In this document: piece after piece, positions 32,200 through 40,666 of the stretch
Position numbering within the stretch: the first letter of the stretch is position 1
Layout: the number at the start of each line of letters is the position of its first letter
NCBI RefSeq assembly: GCF_009857505.1
Contig: NZ_WWCP01000001.1
Span: forward strand, 434,001 to 498,000
Direction of reading: 5' to 3'
DNA length: 64,000 nucleotides
Origin: Duganella lactea
Lineage (GTDB): Bacteria > Pseudomonadota > Gammaproteobacteria > Burkholderiales > Burkholderiaceae_D
Notes under the pieces: model-generated
What the model was told of the DNA's origin: nothing
Seen by the model: only the letters and a program-made list of their open reading frames with translations
Database searches by the model: none
Position numbers and translations under genes: made by a program

Positions 32200-33120
32200 T
32201 TGGAGCTGACGTTTGATGCAGTAAGAAGTACAAAGCTTTACAGTAATTTGTGTGCAATTTCATCGGAGACTGGATTTCACATTGCTCACAATATAAAGCA
32301 TCCTGCGGACATCTTGCGGTTGCAATTTGATAAGCTCAACGCTGCTTTGAATGAATTTTTGAAATCTATCGAAAAGAATCCTTTCGATAAGTCAAAAGAT
32401 GCTGCGATTTGCAGTTACATTCTTTCTCTGGATACGTTTTACGACAATCTTTTGTTAATAATAAAGGCGATCTCCCCTGTTGCAGAGAACGATAATAGTG
32501 ATGTAAATATATGGCTTAAATCTAATAAATCGGTGATTTATGGCGAGTTCTTAGACTCTACCTCTAAAGCACATGCATTTGTAAGAAAGTTGTCCAATAA
32601 GGTTAAGCATGATGCCGTGGACGTAAATTATATACAGCTCTCCGATCATCAGGGTGTTGCTGTTGAAGGTTTTTATCTATCAAATGCTGTCGGTGAACGT
32701 GATTTAACAGGACCAGATCCCGCTGTACATAAGTCATATAAAGGGTCGAGCACAGCGATATCATATAATTTTTTTACGTTGTATTCCTTTGGGTTTGTTG
32801 CTCTAACTTTATTTCATCTTAATAGATTAATTTTTTCGAAACAGAAAGCTCATAGCGTTGCTGCTCCTAATCTTCATTCGTACTTTGTGCGTGGCGCAAA
32901 CGTTCATCATAGATTTTTCCCGAATGAATATGGTGAGGAATTTGGCATGATATCTGATAAGAAGAATGTGCTGTCTATCAAGTATCCGTTCAAAATTAAG
33001 GCCGATAAAGCGTATGACGCCATCAACGGAATTCGTCCTACGTTTAAAGCCAATCAGCGCACAAATTCGGCTCACGTAGAGTGGCCTTATTTTAAGCTCC
33101 TCGGAAGGATCACCGGCTGA
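32200..33120 (+). CDS. hypothetical protein, possible fourth gene of the ABC-3C cluster
   Basis: A 306-residue protein beginning at TTG 32200 behind a strong GAGGAGG site. No ATG in the first part fits as well. It is mostly helical, with ALNEFLKSIEK and a RKLSNKVKHDAV segment (about 130) whose N-x-VKH pattern is seen in several HEPN-like helical proteins; a typical RxxxxH catalytic motif was not found. It lies 82 bp after the ATPase with no terminator between, shares its AT-rich composition and is followed by a strong terminator. It may be an accessory part of that system. No family is recognised. Confidence 0.6.
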   Translation: MELTFDAVRSTKLYSNLCAISSETGFHIAHNIKHPADILRLQFDKLNAALNEFLKSIEKNPFDKSKDAAICSYILSLDTFYDNLLLIIKAISPVAENDNSDVNIWLKSNKSVIYGEFLDSTSKAHAFVRKLSNKVKHDAVDVNYIQLSDHQGVAVEGFYLSNAVGERDLTGPDPAVHKSYKGSSTAISYNFFTLYSFGFVALTLFHLNRLIFSKQKAHSVAAPNLHSYFVRGANVHHRFFPNEYGEEFGMISDKKNVLSIKYPFKIKADKAYDAINGIRPTFKANQRTNSAHVEWPYFKLLGRITG

Positions 33121-33211
33121 AGCAGTCGGGGTTGTGCACTGGAAGCGACCCCTTGGATCCTCAACATACGACTGCAAAGAGCGAAGACGTTCAGCGGTAA
33201 GGCTGGGCTTC

Positions 33212-33318
33212 GAAAAGTGTAAACAACTGGGCACAAATCAGAGGTTTGTTGACGATTTTATGAATGGATTGGCTGGATGCGGCCTAATCAAACACATCCA
33301 AGACTGTTTACACTTTTC
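33212..33318. repeat. MITE-like element with 13-bp perfect terminal inverted repeats
   Basis: GAAAAGTGTAAAC at 33212-33224 and its exact reverse complement GTTTACACTTTTC at 33306-33318 bound a 107-bp segment with no gene. Size and perfect ends suit a miniature inverted-repeat transposable element or the fused ends of a deleted insertion sequence. No clear target-site duplication is seen. It separates the ABC-3C cluster from the secreted ClpP-fold gene. Confidence 0.5.
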
Positions 33319-33358
33319 ACTGCGCATAACCATTTTAACGGCGTACCGTAGGGAAATG

Positions 33359-33396
33359 AAAAACCCCATAACTCGCTGAAGTTATGGGGTTTTTTG
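33359..33396 (+). terminator. intrinsic terminator after the ABC-3C cluster
   Basis: AAAAACCCCATAACT and AGTTATGGGGTTTTT form a 15-bp perfect stem with a six-base loop, followed by a T run on the plus strand. The stem's A/T ends make it potentially bidirectional. It ends transcription coming from the 32200-33120 gene. Confidence 0.9.
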
Positions 33397-33431
33397 TTGC
33401 CGCCTAGAGATTTTATTGTTAGCTGATATTG

Positions 33432-34271
33432 ATGACAAACAGCGATTCCATCACTCAACACTGCCAGACGCCGAAGCCCAGACGACTTCCCGCGTATTTT
33501 GCTTGTCTGATGCTCTCGCTGTTTTGGCAGAGCCGCTTCGCCTATGCCGCCGACTTTTCAAGTAAGCGCGTTGGGGAGGTGCTGTACTTCACTGGCAAAC
33601 TCACTGAAACATCGGTCACGGTTATTCGAAATTTTATTGCTGAAAAAGGCGCGTCAATTGTGATTGATTCGGAGGGTGGCGATGTGCTGGCTGGCCTCAG
33701 TGTCGGCAAAGATCTTACCGCCAGCGACGTCGAGGTGATTGTTCGGAATTACTGTATTTCGGCCTGCGCAAACTATATTTTTCTTGGCGCAAAAAGAAAA
33801 CAACTCATGGAAGGCGCTGTTTTGGGGGTTCATGGCGCTCCAACGTATAGCGGGGTGCAATCGGACGTCGGCAGAGCGATTGATGGTGTCGCGAAGGAGA
33901 GCGTCGAATTTTTCAAATCTATAGGTGTTGATGAGGTGCTGCTGTCCAAATCCTATGCGCTGACGAAGCTGGAAACGCCCGAGATCACTTTTACGTTGTC
34001 GGTTAATGGCGTCACCAAAGAATACAAGAGCCAAGCCAGTGCCCTTGACGCACTCACCGCCTGCCTCCGTAAAAAGAAGCAATGCTCAATCGCGATGGCG
34101 AAAAGAGGTGTGTCTGACAGCAGGCTGTATTTCCCCAGCCTTCAGGCGATGACCGCTGCTGGCGTCAAAGGAATTGAAGCGTATCCATACCCTAAGAGCA
34201 GCTCGGAGATGAGTGCATGGGCTAAGAATTTAGGCGAGCATGTTGAATTAATCGGCGATTTCCCCATTTGA
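33432..34271 (+). CDS. secreted ClpP/crotonase-fold protein (COG3904-like)
   Basis: A 279-residue periplasmic protein: signal peptide with hydrophobic core at about 20-37 and cleavage near FAYAA40. Then a ClpP-like fold follows: VIDSEGGDVLAGLSVG (about 77-92), a nucleophile-type NYCISACANYIFLGA (Ser110) and LGVHGAP (His134). This Ser-His arrangement is typical of COG3904-type predicted periplasmic serine proteases. The C-terminal part (about 180-279) is charged with two cysteines and unassigned. A start at ATG 33432 is preferred over the TTG just before. It lies downstream of the terminator and of the MITE-like repeat, so it has its own promoter. Confidence 0.75.
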   Translation: MTNSDSITQHCQTPKPRRLPAYFACLMLSLFWQSRFAYAADFSSKRVGEVLYFTGKLTETSVTVIRNFIAEKGASIVIDSEGGDVLAGLSVGKDLTASDVEVIVRNYCISACANYIFLGAKRKQLMEGAVLGVHGAPTYSGVQSDVGRAIDGVAKESVEFFKSIGVDEVLLSKSYALTKLETPEITFTLSVNGVTKEYKSQASALDALTACLRKKKQCSIAMAKRGVSDSRLYFPSLQAMTAAGVKGIEAYPYPKSSSEMSAWAKNLGEHVELIGDFPI

Positions 34272-34282
34272 AAAGCCAAGTG

Positions 34283-34813
34283 TTATGACGAACGACTTGT
34301 TGACGTTCTGATTTTCGCTGGCGGAGCTAGAAGTTGTTGTGCAGGTGTGATGACTGCCCACAGACTTTCGACTGCCTGAAGAAATGGTTCCAATTGCGGA
34401 TGCGCGCGTAGTTGTGCTTCTGATGTCTTGCCTATAGCCCGTTGCAATGCTGGCAGCTTGTCGCGTTTCAACCCTTTAATTTCTAATTGCGTAGCTTCGG
34501 CGATGACCGTATCAAGATCAGGCCAGAAAGCAAAAGCGTCGATCATATTCGACGGCAAGAGCGTTGACAGCGCCTTGATGTGATCGTTTCTGAAGTGCCG
34601 GGACTCGGCCTTGTCCAGTGAGTCTGTGTCGCCAATTATCATTACCGGACTGCGGAGATCCGCTGCTATATTGCGCGCGACCGAGGCGAGCATCATCTTG
34701 CCTTGCGCTGCAAAGAAGCGAGAAGACACGTGGGGCATGCATAACTGCAGTACTTCACGCAGTAATATGGCATCGTTTTTCCCTTCGACTACGAATATCA
34801 GAGAAATATTCAC
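34283..34813 (-). CDS. TOPRIM-like protein, 176 aa
   Basis: A 176-residue protein with an N-terminal TOPRIM-like signature: LIFVVEGKNDAILLREVL (conserved Glu in EGxxD) and, after about 45 residues, PVMIIGDTDSLDKAE, giving the DxD motif. TOPRIM domains cut or bind nucleic acid phosphodiesters (primases, OLD nucleases, topoisomerases); alone they occur in small defence genes. The C terminus is low-complexity (PPAKIRTSTSRSS). Its start overlaps the 3' end of the truncated endonuclease gene by 4 bp, so the two were one operon. Confidence 0.65.
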   Translation of the reverse strand: MNISLIFVVEGKNDAILLREVLQLCMPHVSSRFFAAQGKMMLASVARNIAADLRSPVMIIGDTDSLDKAESRHFRNDHIKALSTLLPSNMIDAFAFWPDLDTVIAEATQLEIKGLKRDKLPALQRAIGKTSEAQLRAHPQLEPFLQAVESLWAVITPAQQLLAPPAKIRTSTSRSS

Positions 34814-35133
34814 TTGAACACCTCCAGGTCACGCCAGTGAGACGAGCCGTCGATGAGCCCGTAGCGGCAGAGCTTACGATATTTATGCTGTAGCGCGCTG
34901 TGGAAATCTTTCGCCATCATGGCGGCCTCAATGTCCTGCTGTTGCCAGATCAGGATGCGATGTGGTGGGCTGAGTGATGTCAGTTCAAGAACTGGCATGG
35001 TGAGATTGCCCGTCAGGAAGATCATGCCGAAGACCGTTGGCGGTCGACGGTCCAATTGCATTTTCAACTTGGCAATAACGGCGATGTCCTCGCTGTTTGT
35101 GTCTTTGCTTTCCAGTAGAAAGACCAGTGAGTG
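34810..35133 (-). pseudogene. 5'-truncated restriction-endonuclease-like gene at the island edge
   Basis: The frame can be read from the point immediately after the stop of the DUF3016 gene (minus strand, about 35133): YHSLVFLLESKDTNSEDIAVIAKLKMQLDRRPP and so on to a stop at 34810. LLESKDT matches the ExK strand of an Mrr-like nuclease, followed by family-like RPPTVFGMIFLTG and RILIWQQQDIEAAM; everything N-terminal, including the first acidic residue, is missing. The first available ATG (35067) would leave only 85 residues without the active site. The cut lies 3 bp from a core gene, indicating a deletion or island junction. Confidence 0.65.
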
Positions 35134-35136
35134 GTA

Positions 35137-35619
35137 TCAACGCTGGGGCGGCAAGATCTCTTTGCGGAACCACGCATCGAGCATTTGTTTTTCGTAAGCG
35201 TACAGCTCTTGGCTGTACATGTTGACGCCCATCTGGTAGTTCGGGTCGGCCAGCTTGCCCTCGCCGCTGCGCAGCACCTTGCCGTCCTGTTCGATGCTGT
35301 AGCGCAGATGGATGCGCGGCCAGTCGGCCTGGCCTTTGGTCACGCGGATGTCGCGCACGGGCACGCGCGGGAACACGTCGCCCGCCAGGTCGATATCGAG
35401 GAATTCCACTTTCAACACCTGGCCGGCGGGCAGCCGGTCGGAAAGCTGCTTGAGCTGCTCGGTGAAGGTGTACTCCATCGACGCCAGGTCTTTGGGGTGA
35501 CGCGGTACGTCGGTCATTTCGGCGGTGTTGAGATAGCTAACGTTCGCCTCGGCGCCGGCGCTGGTGGCGGCGACGGTGAAAATGATCGCGGCGGCGGCTT
35601 TCCATGCAGACGTTTTCAT
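35137..35619 (-). CDS. DUF3016 secreted protein
   Basis: A 160-residue exported protein with signal peptide (cleavage near SAGAEA24) and the DUF3016 pattern: VSYLNTAEMTD, LPAGQVLKVEFLDIDLAGDVFP (about 64-85) and DWPRIHLRYSI. The function is not known; the family is conserved in gammaproteobacteria and betaproteobacteria. High GC and codon use show that it belongs to the core chromosome. It is the first gene right of the accessory region, and its 3' end is adjacent to the truncated endonuclease. Confidence 0.88.
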   Translation of the reverse strand: MKTSAWKAAAAIIFTVAATSAGAEANVSYLNTAEMTDVPRHPKDLASMEYTFTEQLKQLSDRLPAGQVLKVEFLDIDLAGDVFPRVPVRDIRVTKGQADWPRIHLRYSIEQDGKVLRSGEGKLADPNYQMGVNMYSQELYAYEKQMLDAWFRKEILPPQR

Positions 35620-35774
35620 GGCGGGTCTCCGGTGTCAGTATGATTCCGCGTGACTATACGCCTTTCGCCAGCCGCCGTCTTTACACAACTTTACACGACA
35701 CGTGGTCGGCGTGAAAATCTTTCCATGTGGGAATTTTGATACCATGGACCGACCTTCTCTCATGCGACATTGCC

Positions 35775-37877
35775 ATGTCAAAATTACCACGTCATCACGT
35801 TGTGCTCTGCATTGCCGCGCTGCTGAGCGCATGCGGTGGCGGCAGCGATACCGCTTCCGTCACCCCGCAGGCCGCGCCGCTGGCGACCGCCGCGACCATT
35901 CTGCAACTTGATGACGGCGCGTTGACGCCGGCCGATGCGACGCAGTTTGCCCAGCCGTCGTTCCACATGGCGCCGCTGTTGCTGGAGGCGCCGGCCGAGG
36001 CGCAAACGGCGGTGCACACGCAAACCGTGCCGGCGGCCTTCCGCCGTCTCAACACACGCCGGTTGACGCTGGAGTCGCTGCGCGTCGCGCAGGCCAACCG
36101 CTTGGCCAATGTGGACACCGATACGTCGTCGGCCACGCCGCTGGCGAGCAGCACCACCGTGGCCACCTACACGCCGGCGCAGATCCGCGCCGCGTATGGC
36201 TTGCCGGCGCTGCCGGGCAGTTATACCGGCCTGAGCGCGACGCAGGCGGCGCAACTGGGCGCCGGCCAGACGATCTATATCGTCGACGCCATGCACAATC
36301 CCAACGTGGCGGCTGAACTGTCGGCCTTCAACAGCAAGTTCGGCCTGCCGGCCTGCGCCACCAAAACCATCGCCACCACGGCCAGTCTGCCGCTGGCCGC
36401 CGCATCCGCCAGCGGCTGCGAATTATCGGTGGTCTACAGCACGGCCAGCGGCGGCATGAGCGCCACCGCGCCGGCCTACGATGCCGGCTGGGCCACCGAG
36501 ATCGCGCTCGATGTGCAATGGGCGCACGCCACCGCGCCGCTGGCGCGCATCGTGCTGATCGAAGCGGCCAGCGCCAGTTACGACAATCTGCTGGGCGGCG
36601 TGCGGCTGGCCAACAGGCTGGGCGCGGGCGTGGTGTCGATGAGTTTTGGCGGCAGCGAAACCAGTACCACCAGCGCGGCCGACAGCGTGTTCTCCGGCGC
36701 CAACATGACCTACCTGGCCGCCACCGGCGACTCCGGCGCCGGCGTCGCCTGGCCGTCGGTCTCGCCCAAGGTGCTGGCGGTCGGCGGCACCACGCTGAGC
36801 TACAGCGGCGTGGGCGCGCGGTCCGAGGTGGTGTGGTCCAACACCGGTGGCGGCGTCAGCGCCTACGTGGCGACGCCGGCGTATCAAAGCGGCGCGGTGC
36901 CGGGCATGGGGACGGCCGCGCGCCGCACCGTGGCCGATGTCGCCTTCAATGCCGATCCGAGCAGCGGCCAGTACGTGGCCATCATCGCCGCCGGTAGCGG
37001 CACCGTGAAGTGGTCCAGCGTCGGCGGCACCAGCCTGGCGACGCCGCAATGGGCCGGCCTGATCGCCATCGCCAACGCGCTGCGCGTGGTCAACGGCAAG
37101 GCCGCGCTGGCCGCGCCGCACGCGGCGCTGTACACCAATATCTCGACCGTGGCGGGTACCTATGCCAGCGTGTTCAAGGACATCACCAGCGGTCGGCACG
37201 GTAGCTGCGCGGCTTGTGGCGGCGAGACCGGTTACGATCAGGCCACCGGCCTCGGCACGCCGAACGGCGGTGCGTTGCTGTCGGCCTTGTCCGGCCTGAC
37301 GGTGCAGGCGGCGCCGGTGGTCACCGCCGCCACCATCAGTGGCAAGGCCGGCGCCGCGCTGAGCTTTACCGCGCCGGTCACGGCCAGTAACGCGGTAACG
37401 TATGCGTTGACCGGCGCGCCGTCGGGTATGAGCATCAGCGGCGCCGGCGTGGTGACGTGGGCGACGCCGGTGGCCGGCACGTATGGCGTGACCATCACCG
37501 CCAGGGACAGTGTGAATGGGCTCAGCGGCTCGGGCGTCCTCACTGTGGTGATTGCCGCCGCCGGCAGCACGTCGACCTCCAATACTCCCACTGCCCCCAC
37601 CGCCAGCGGCGGTCCGATCATCAATGCCAGCGCCATGGTCGGTGTGGCCAACCGCGCGCTGAGCGGCACCATCGGCATTAGCGATGCGACCAGCAAATCG
37701 GTGGCCGTCAGCCTTTCCGGCGCGCCGCTGGGCATGACCTTTCAGGTCAGCGGCATGCAGATCACGGCCACCTGGGCGGCGCCGAAGGTCGGCAATTACA
37801 CGCTGAAGGTGGTGGCCACCGACAGCAATGGCGCCAGCGCCACCGCCTCGATCCCGGTCACCGTGAGCGCGCGCTAA
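35775..37877 (+). CDS. S53 (sedolisin/kumamolisin-type) peptidase, lipoprotein
   Basis: A 700-residue acid-type serine peptidase. It begins with a lipoprotein signal ending in LLSACGGG (lipid-modified Cys near 18) and has a short, altered prodomain. The peptidase domain carries the catalytic Glu/Asp pair (TEIALDVQWAHA), the oxyanion Asp (TGDSGAG) and the nucleophile Ser in GGTSLATPQWAGL; a calcium-type loop (FKDITSGRHGSC ... TGYDQATGLGTPNG) closes it. Two putative Ig-like repeats follow in the last 180 residues. ATG 35775 is used; the frame extends to 35727 without family support. The role is probably extracellular or surface protein degradation. A strong terminator follows. Confidence 0.88.
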   Translation: MSKLPRHHVVLCIAALLSACGGGSDTASVTPQAAPLATAATILQLDDGALTPADATQFAQPSFHMAPLLLEAPAEAQTAVHTQTVPAAFRRLNTRRLTLESLRVAQANRLANVDTDTSSATPLASSTTVATYTPAQIRAAYGLPALPGSYTGLSATQAAQLGAGQTIYIVDAMHNPNVAAELSAFNSKFGLPACATKTIATTASLPLAAASASGCELSVVYSTASGGMSATAPAYDAGWATEIALDVQWAHATAPLARIVLIEAASASYDNLLGGVRLANRLGAGVVSMSFGGSETSTTSAADSVFSGANMTYLAATGDSGAGVAWPSVSPKVLAVGGTTLSYSGVGARSEVVWSNTGGGVSAYVATPAYQSGAVPGMGTAARRTVADVAFNADPSSGQYVAIIAAGSGTVKWSSVGGTSLATPQWAGLIAIANALRVVNGKAALAAPHAALYTNISTVAGTYASVFKDITSGRHGSCAACGGETGYDQATGLGTPNGGALLSALSGLTVQAAPVVTAATISGKAGAALSFTAPVTASNAVTYALTGAPSGMSISGAGVVTWATPVAGTYGVTITARDSVNGLSGSGVLTVVIAAAGSTSTSNTPTAPTASGGPIINASAMVGVANRALSGTIGISDATSKSVAVSLSGAPLGMTFQVSGMQITATWAAPKVGNYTLKVVATDSNGASATASIPVTVSAR

Positions 37878-37903
37878 GCGTCGCTCCGCCTTTGGCATGA
37901 GGC

Positions 37904-37939
37904 CCTGGCCACCCCTGTGCGGGGTGGCCAGGCGTTTTT
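37904..37939 (+). terminator. intrinsic terminator of the S53 peptidase gene
   Basis: CCTGGCCACCCC (37904-37915) pairs perfectly with GGGGTGGCCAGG (37921-37932) across a five-base loop, and seven T follow at once. It lies 27 bp after the peptidase stop. Confidence 0.93.
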
Positions 37940-38147
37940 TTGGGGCTACATTGTGCGTATGGTGTCTGGTGATTGGTCAGGCCAATTGCCTTTTTGGTCA
38001 GGCCATATGTTTATCAATGAAATATTTTGACTGTGCAATAAAACTGTTTTAAACTGCCTTGAGCTTTTGCGCTATATCAAGTTTTACGCCCGTTGCAGCC
38101 GTCTGCCAACCGGTGTTTTCCTCCCCCAAACTTACCATTCGCTACCT

Positions 38148-38864
38148 ATGTCCTCAGGCAAATTCAGTCCTTCGCGACGGACTATTCTCATGGCCACCGC
38201 GGCGGCCGTTCCTATCGCGTCCATTCCGCTGGTCCGTCAGGCACACGCCGACGGTCTGGAAAATGTTCAACTCAGCCAGTACCAGCCGGTGTTTTTCTCG
38301 GCGCCGGAATGGCAATTCATCCTGGCCGCCTGCGACCACCTGATCCCGGCCGAAGGCCGCGGCCCTGGCGCGCTGGAAACCAATGTGCCGGTGTTCATCG
38401 ACCAGCAACTGCACAACGGCCTGGGCGATGACGTCTACATGGACGGCCCGCATCCGGAAAACCCGGCGCCGACGCTGGGCTTCCAGGGCACGCTGACGCC
38501 GCAGCAGAACTACCGCGCCGGCATCAAGCTGTCGCAGCAGCATGCCAGGCAGAAGTACGGCAAGCCGTTCGAGCAACTGGCGGACGCCGACAAGGACGCC
38601 CTCCTGACCGCGCTGCAAAAGAACGAGATCAGCTTCGCCGAGCTGGGCGAGCCGGCGCTGAAGGCTTCGTCCTTCTTCAACCAACTGCTGGGCGACGCCA
38701 AAAACGGTTACCTGGCCGACCCTATGTACGGCGGCAACAAGGACATGAAGGCATGGGTGGCGATCGGTTTCCCCGGCGCCCGCGCCGCCTACACCGAATG
38801 GGTGGACACGCACAACGTCAAGTATCCGTTGGGTCCGGTCAGCGTCAGCGGCAAGCGTGCTTAA
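38148..38864 (+). CDS. gluconate 2-dehydrogenase-like gamma subunit (small TAT subunit)
   Basis: A 238-residue exported subunit of a three-component membrane dehydrogenase. The leader has SRRTILMATAAAVP and ends near QAHA, a twin-arginine signal that exports the cofactor-loaded flavoprotein together with it. The body matches the gluconate 2-dehydrogenase subunit 3 family (EWQFILAACDHLIPAE, VPVFIDQQL). ATG 38148 is chosen; the longer frame from 38067 would bury the TAT motif. The flavoprotein and cytochrome genes follow 29 bp and then 4 bp overlapping, so the three form one operon. Confidence 0.9.
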   Translation: MSSGKFSPSRRTILMATAAAVPIASIPLVRQAHADGLENVQLSQYQPVFFSAPEWQFILAACDHLIPAEGRGPGALETNVPVFIDQQLHNGLGDDVYMDGPHPENPAPTLGFQGTLTPQQNYRAGIKLSQQHARQKYGKPFEQLADADKDALLTALQKNEISFAELGEPALKASSFFNQLLGDAKNGYLADPMYGGNKDMKAWVAIGFPGARAAYTEWVDTHNVKYPLGPVSVSGKRA

Positions 38865-38893
38865 CCGCCGCGCTCAAGAACAGAAAGAACATC

Positions 38894-40666
38894 ATGGCAA
38901 ACATTAGCAACGACGAAGTCGACGTCGTCATCGTCGGCCTCGGCTGGGCCGGCTCGATCATGGCCATCGAACTGGCCAAGGAAGGTCTGAAAGTGCGCGC
39001 GCTGGAGCGCGGCCCGGACCGTCCGCCGGAAGATTTCGCTTACCCGAAACCTGCCGACCAATACGCTTACGCGATCCGCAACAAGGTCTTCGCCACCCCG
39101 CGCGACGCCGCGTTGACGGTGCGCTACAACGACAGCGAAACCGCGCTGCCGACCCGCAAGTGGGGCGCGTTCGCGCCCGGCACCGGCGTCGGCGGTTCCG
39201 GCCTGCACTGGACCGGCGTGCTGATCCGTCCGACCACCACCGACATCAAGCTCAAGACCTACGCCGACCACGCCTACAAGCGCGGCACGCTGGACCCGGA
39301 CATGCGCATCAAGGACTTCCCGTTCAGTTGGGAGGAGATTGAGCCATGCTTCGACAAGTTCGACAAGATCTGCGGCCTGTCCGGCAACACCGGCAACCTG
39401 AACGGCGTGATCCAGCCGGGCGGCGATCCATTCGAGGGCCCGCGTTCCAGCCCGTATCCGCTGCCGGCGCTGCACGACACCTACAACAGCTCGCTGTTTG
39501 CCGCGACCGCGAAGAAGATGGGCTACCATCCATTCCCGAATCCATCGGCCAACGTGTCGCAGGCGTGGACCAATCCCTACGGCGCGCAACTGGCGCCCTG
39601 CAATTACTGCGGCTATTGCTCCAAGTACCCGTGCCTGAACTACTCCAAGGCCTCGCCGCAGACCACCATTCTGGACGTGGTCAAACGCATGCCGAATTTC
39701 AGCATGCGCACCAACGCCAACGTCATCAGGGTTGACCTGCACGCCGACAAGAAGACCGCCAAGGGCGTTACCTATGTCGACGAGCACAAGAACGAAGTGT
39801 TCCAGCCGGCCAAAATCGTCATCCTGTCCAGCTTCCAGTTCGCCAACGTGCGCCTGATGATGTTGTCGGGCATCGGCCAGATCTACAATCCGCTGACCGA
39901 GACCGGCACCATCGGCCGCAACTACGCCTTCCTGAGCAACGGCGACGCCACGCTGTTCTTCAAGGACAAGCACTTCAACCCGTTCGCCACCGCCGGCGCC
40001 ACCGGCGAAATGTTCAACGACATCTCGCCAGGCAACTTCGAGGACGGCATCAAGCTGGGCTTCATCGGCGGCGCCAAGATCCACAGTTCGCAAGCGACCG
40101 GCGCGCCGATCGGCACCGCGCTGCCGAAGGGCACGCCGGGCTGGGGCAAGGGCTGGAAGGAAGGCATGGTCGACTGGTATGGCCGCTCGATGAAGATCGG
40201 CATCACCACCACCTGCATGTCGTATCGCGGCCACCACCTGGACCTGGACCCGAACTACAAAGACCCCTGGGGCCAGCCGCTGCTGCGCATGACCTTCGAC
40301 TGGCGTCAGAACGAGCTGAAGCTGCAACGCTATCTGCGCGACATCGTGCTCGGCATCGCCAAGGAACTGGGGCCGGACCATATCAGCGAAAACTTCCTGG
40401 CGCTCGATTCGCACTGGGACATCACCAAGTACGTGTCGACCCACAACGTCGGCGGCGCCGTCATGGGTGATTCGCCGCGCGACTCGGCGCTGAACCGCTA
40501 TCTGCAATCGTGGGACGTGCACAATGTGTTCGTACCGGGCGGCAACGCCTTCCCGCAGAACTTCCAGGCCAATCCGACCGCGACCATCGGCGCCATCACG
40601 CTGTTCGCCGCCGAAGCGATCAAGAAGCAATACCTGAAAAACCCTGGCCCGCTGGTGCAAGTATGA
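38894..40666 (+). CDS. GMC oxidoreductase, flavoprotein subunit of sugar/alcohol dehydrogenase
   Basis: A 590-residue FAD enzyme of the glucose-methanol-choline family. FAD-binding motif GLGWAGS near residue 16-22, GTGVGGSGLHW (about 97-107), a CxxCxxC-type cluster (NYCGYCSKYPC, about 236-246) seen in membrane-bound gluconate/sorbitol/2-ketogluconate dehydrogenases, and a C-terminal active-site histidine region THNVGGAVMGDSPRDSA. No own signal peptide: it should be exported with the TAT subunit. Electrons pass to the triheme cytochrome encoded next. The exact sugar substrate cannot be told. Confidence 0.92.
   Translation: MANISNDEVDVVIVGLGWAGSIMAIELAKEGLKVRALERGPDRPPEDFAYPKPADQYAYAIRNKVFATPRDAALTVRYNDSETALPTRKWGAFAPGTGVGGSGLHWTGVLIRPTTTDIKLKTYADHAYKRGTLDPDMRIKDFPFSWEEIEPCFDKFDKICGLSGNTGNLNGVIQPGGDPFEGPRSSPYPLPALHDTYNSSLFAATAKKMGYHPFPNPSANVSQAWTNPYGAQLAPCNYCGYCSKYPCLNYSKASPQTTILDVVKRMPNFSMRTNANVIRVDLHADKKTAKGVTYVDEHKNEVFQPAKIVILSSFQFANVRLMMLSGIGQIYNPLTETGTIGRNYAFLSNGDATLFFKDKHFNPFATAGATGEMFNDISPGNFEDGIKLGFIGGAKIHSSQATGAPIGTALPKGTPGWGKGWKEGMVDWYGRSMKIGITTTCMSYRGHHLDLDPNYKDPWGQPLLRMTFDWRQNELKLQRYLRDIVLGIAKELGPDHISENFLALDSHWDITKYVSTHNVGGAVMGDSPRDSALNRYLQSWDVHNVFVPGGNAFPQNFQANPTATIGAITLFAAEAIKKQYLKNPGPLVQV

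Noticed and set aside
33359-33396. Hairpin considered as part of the MITE-like element
   Set aside because: It lies outside the 13-bp inverted repeats and has the stem plus T run of a terminator.
38861-40660. 599-aa minus-strand frame opposite the GMC oxidoreductase
   Set aside because: Antisense shadow of a gene with clear FAD and active-site motifs; no domain of its own.
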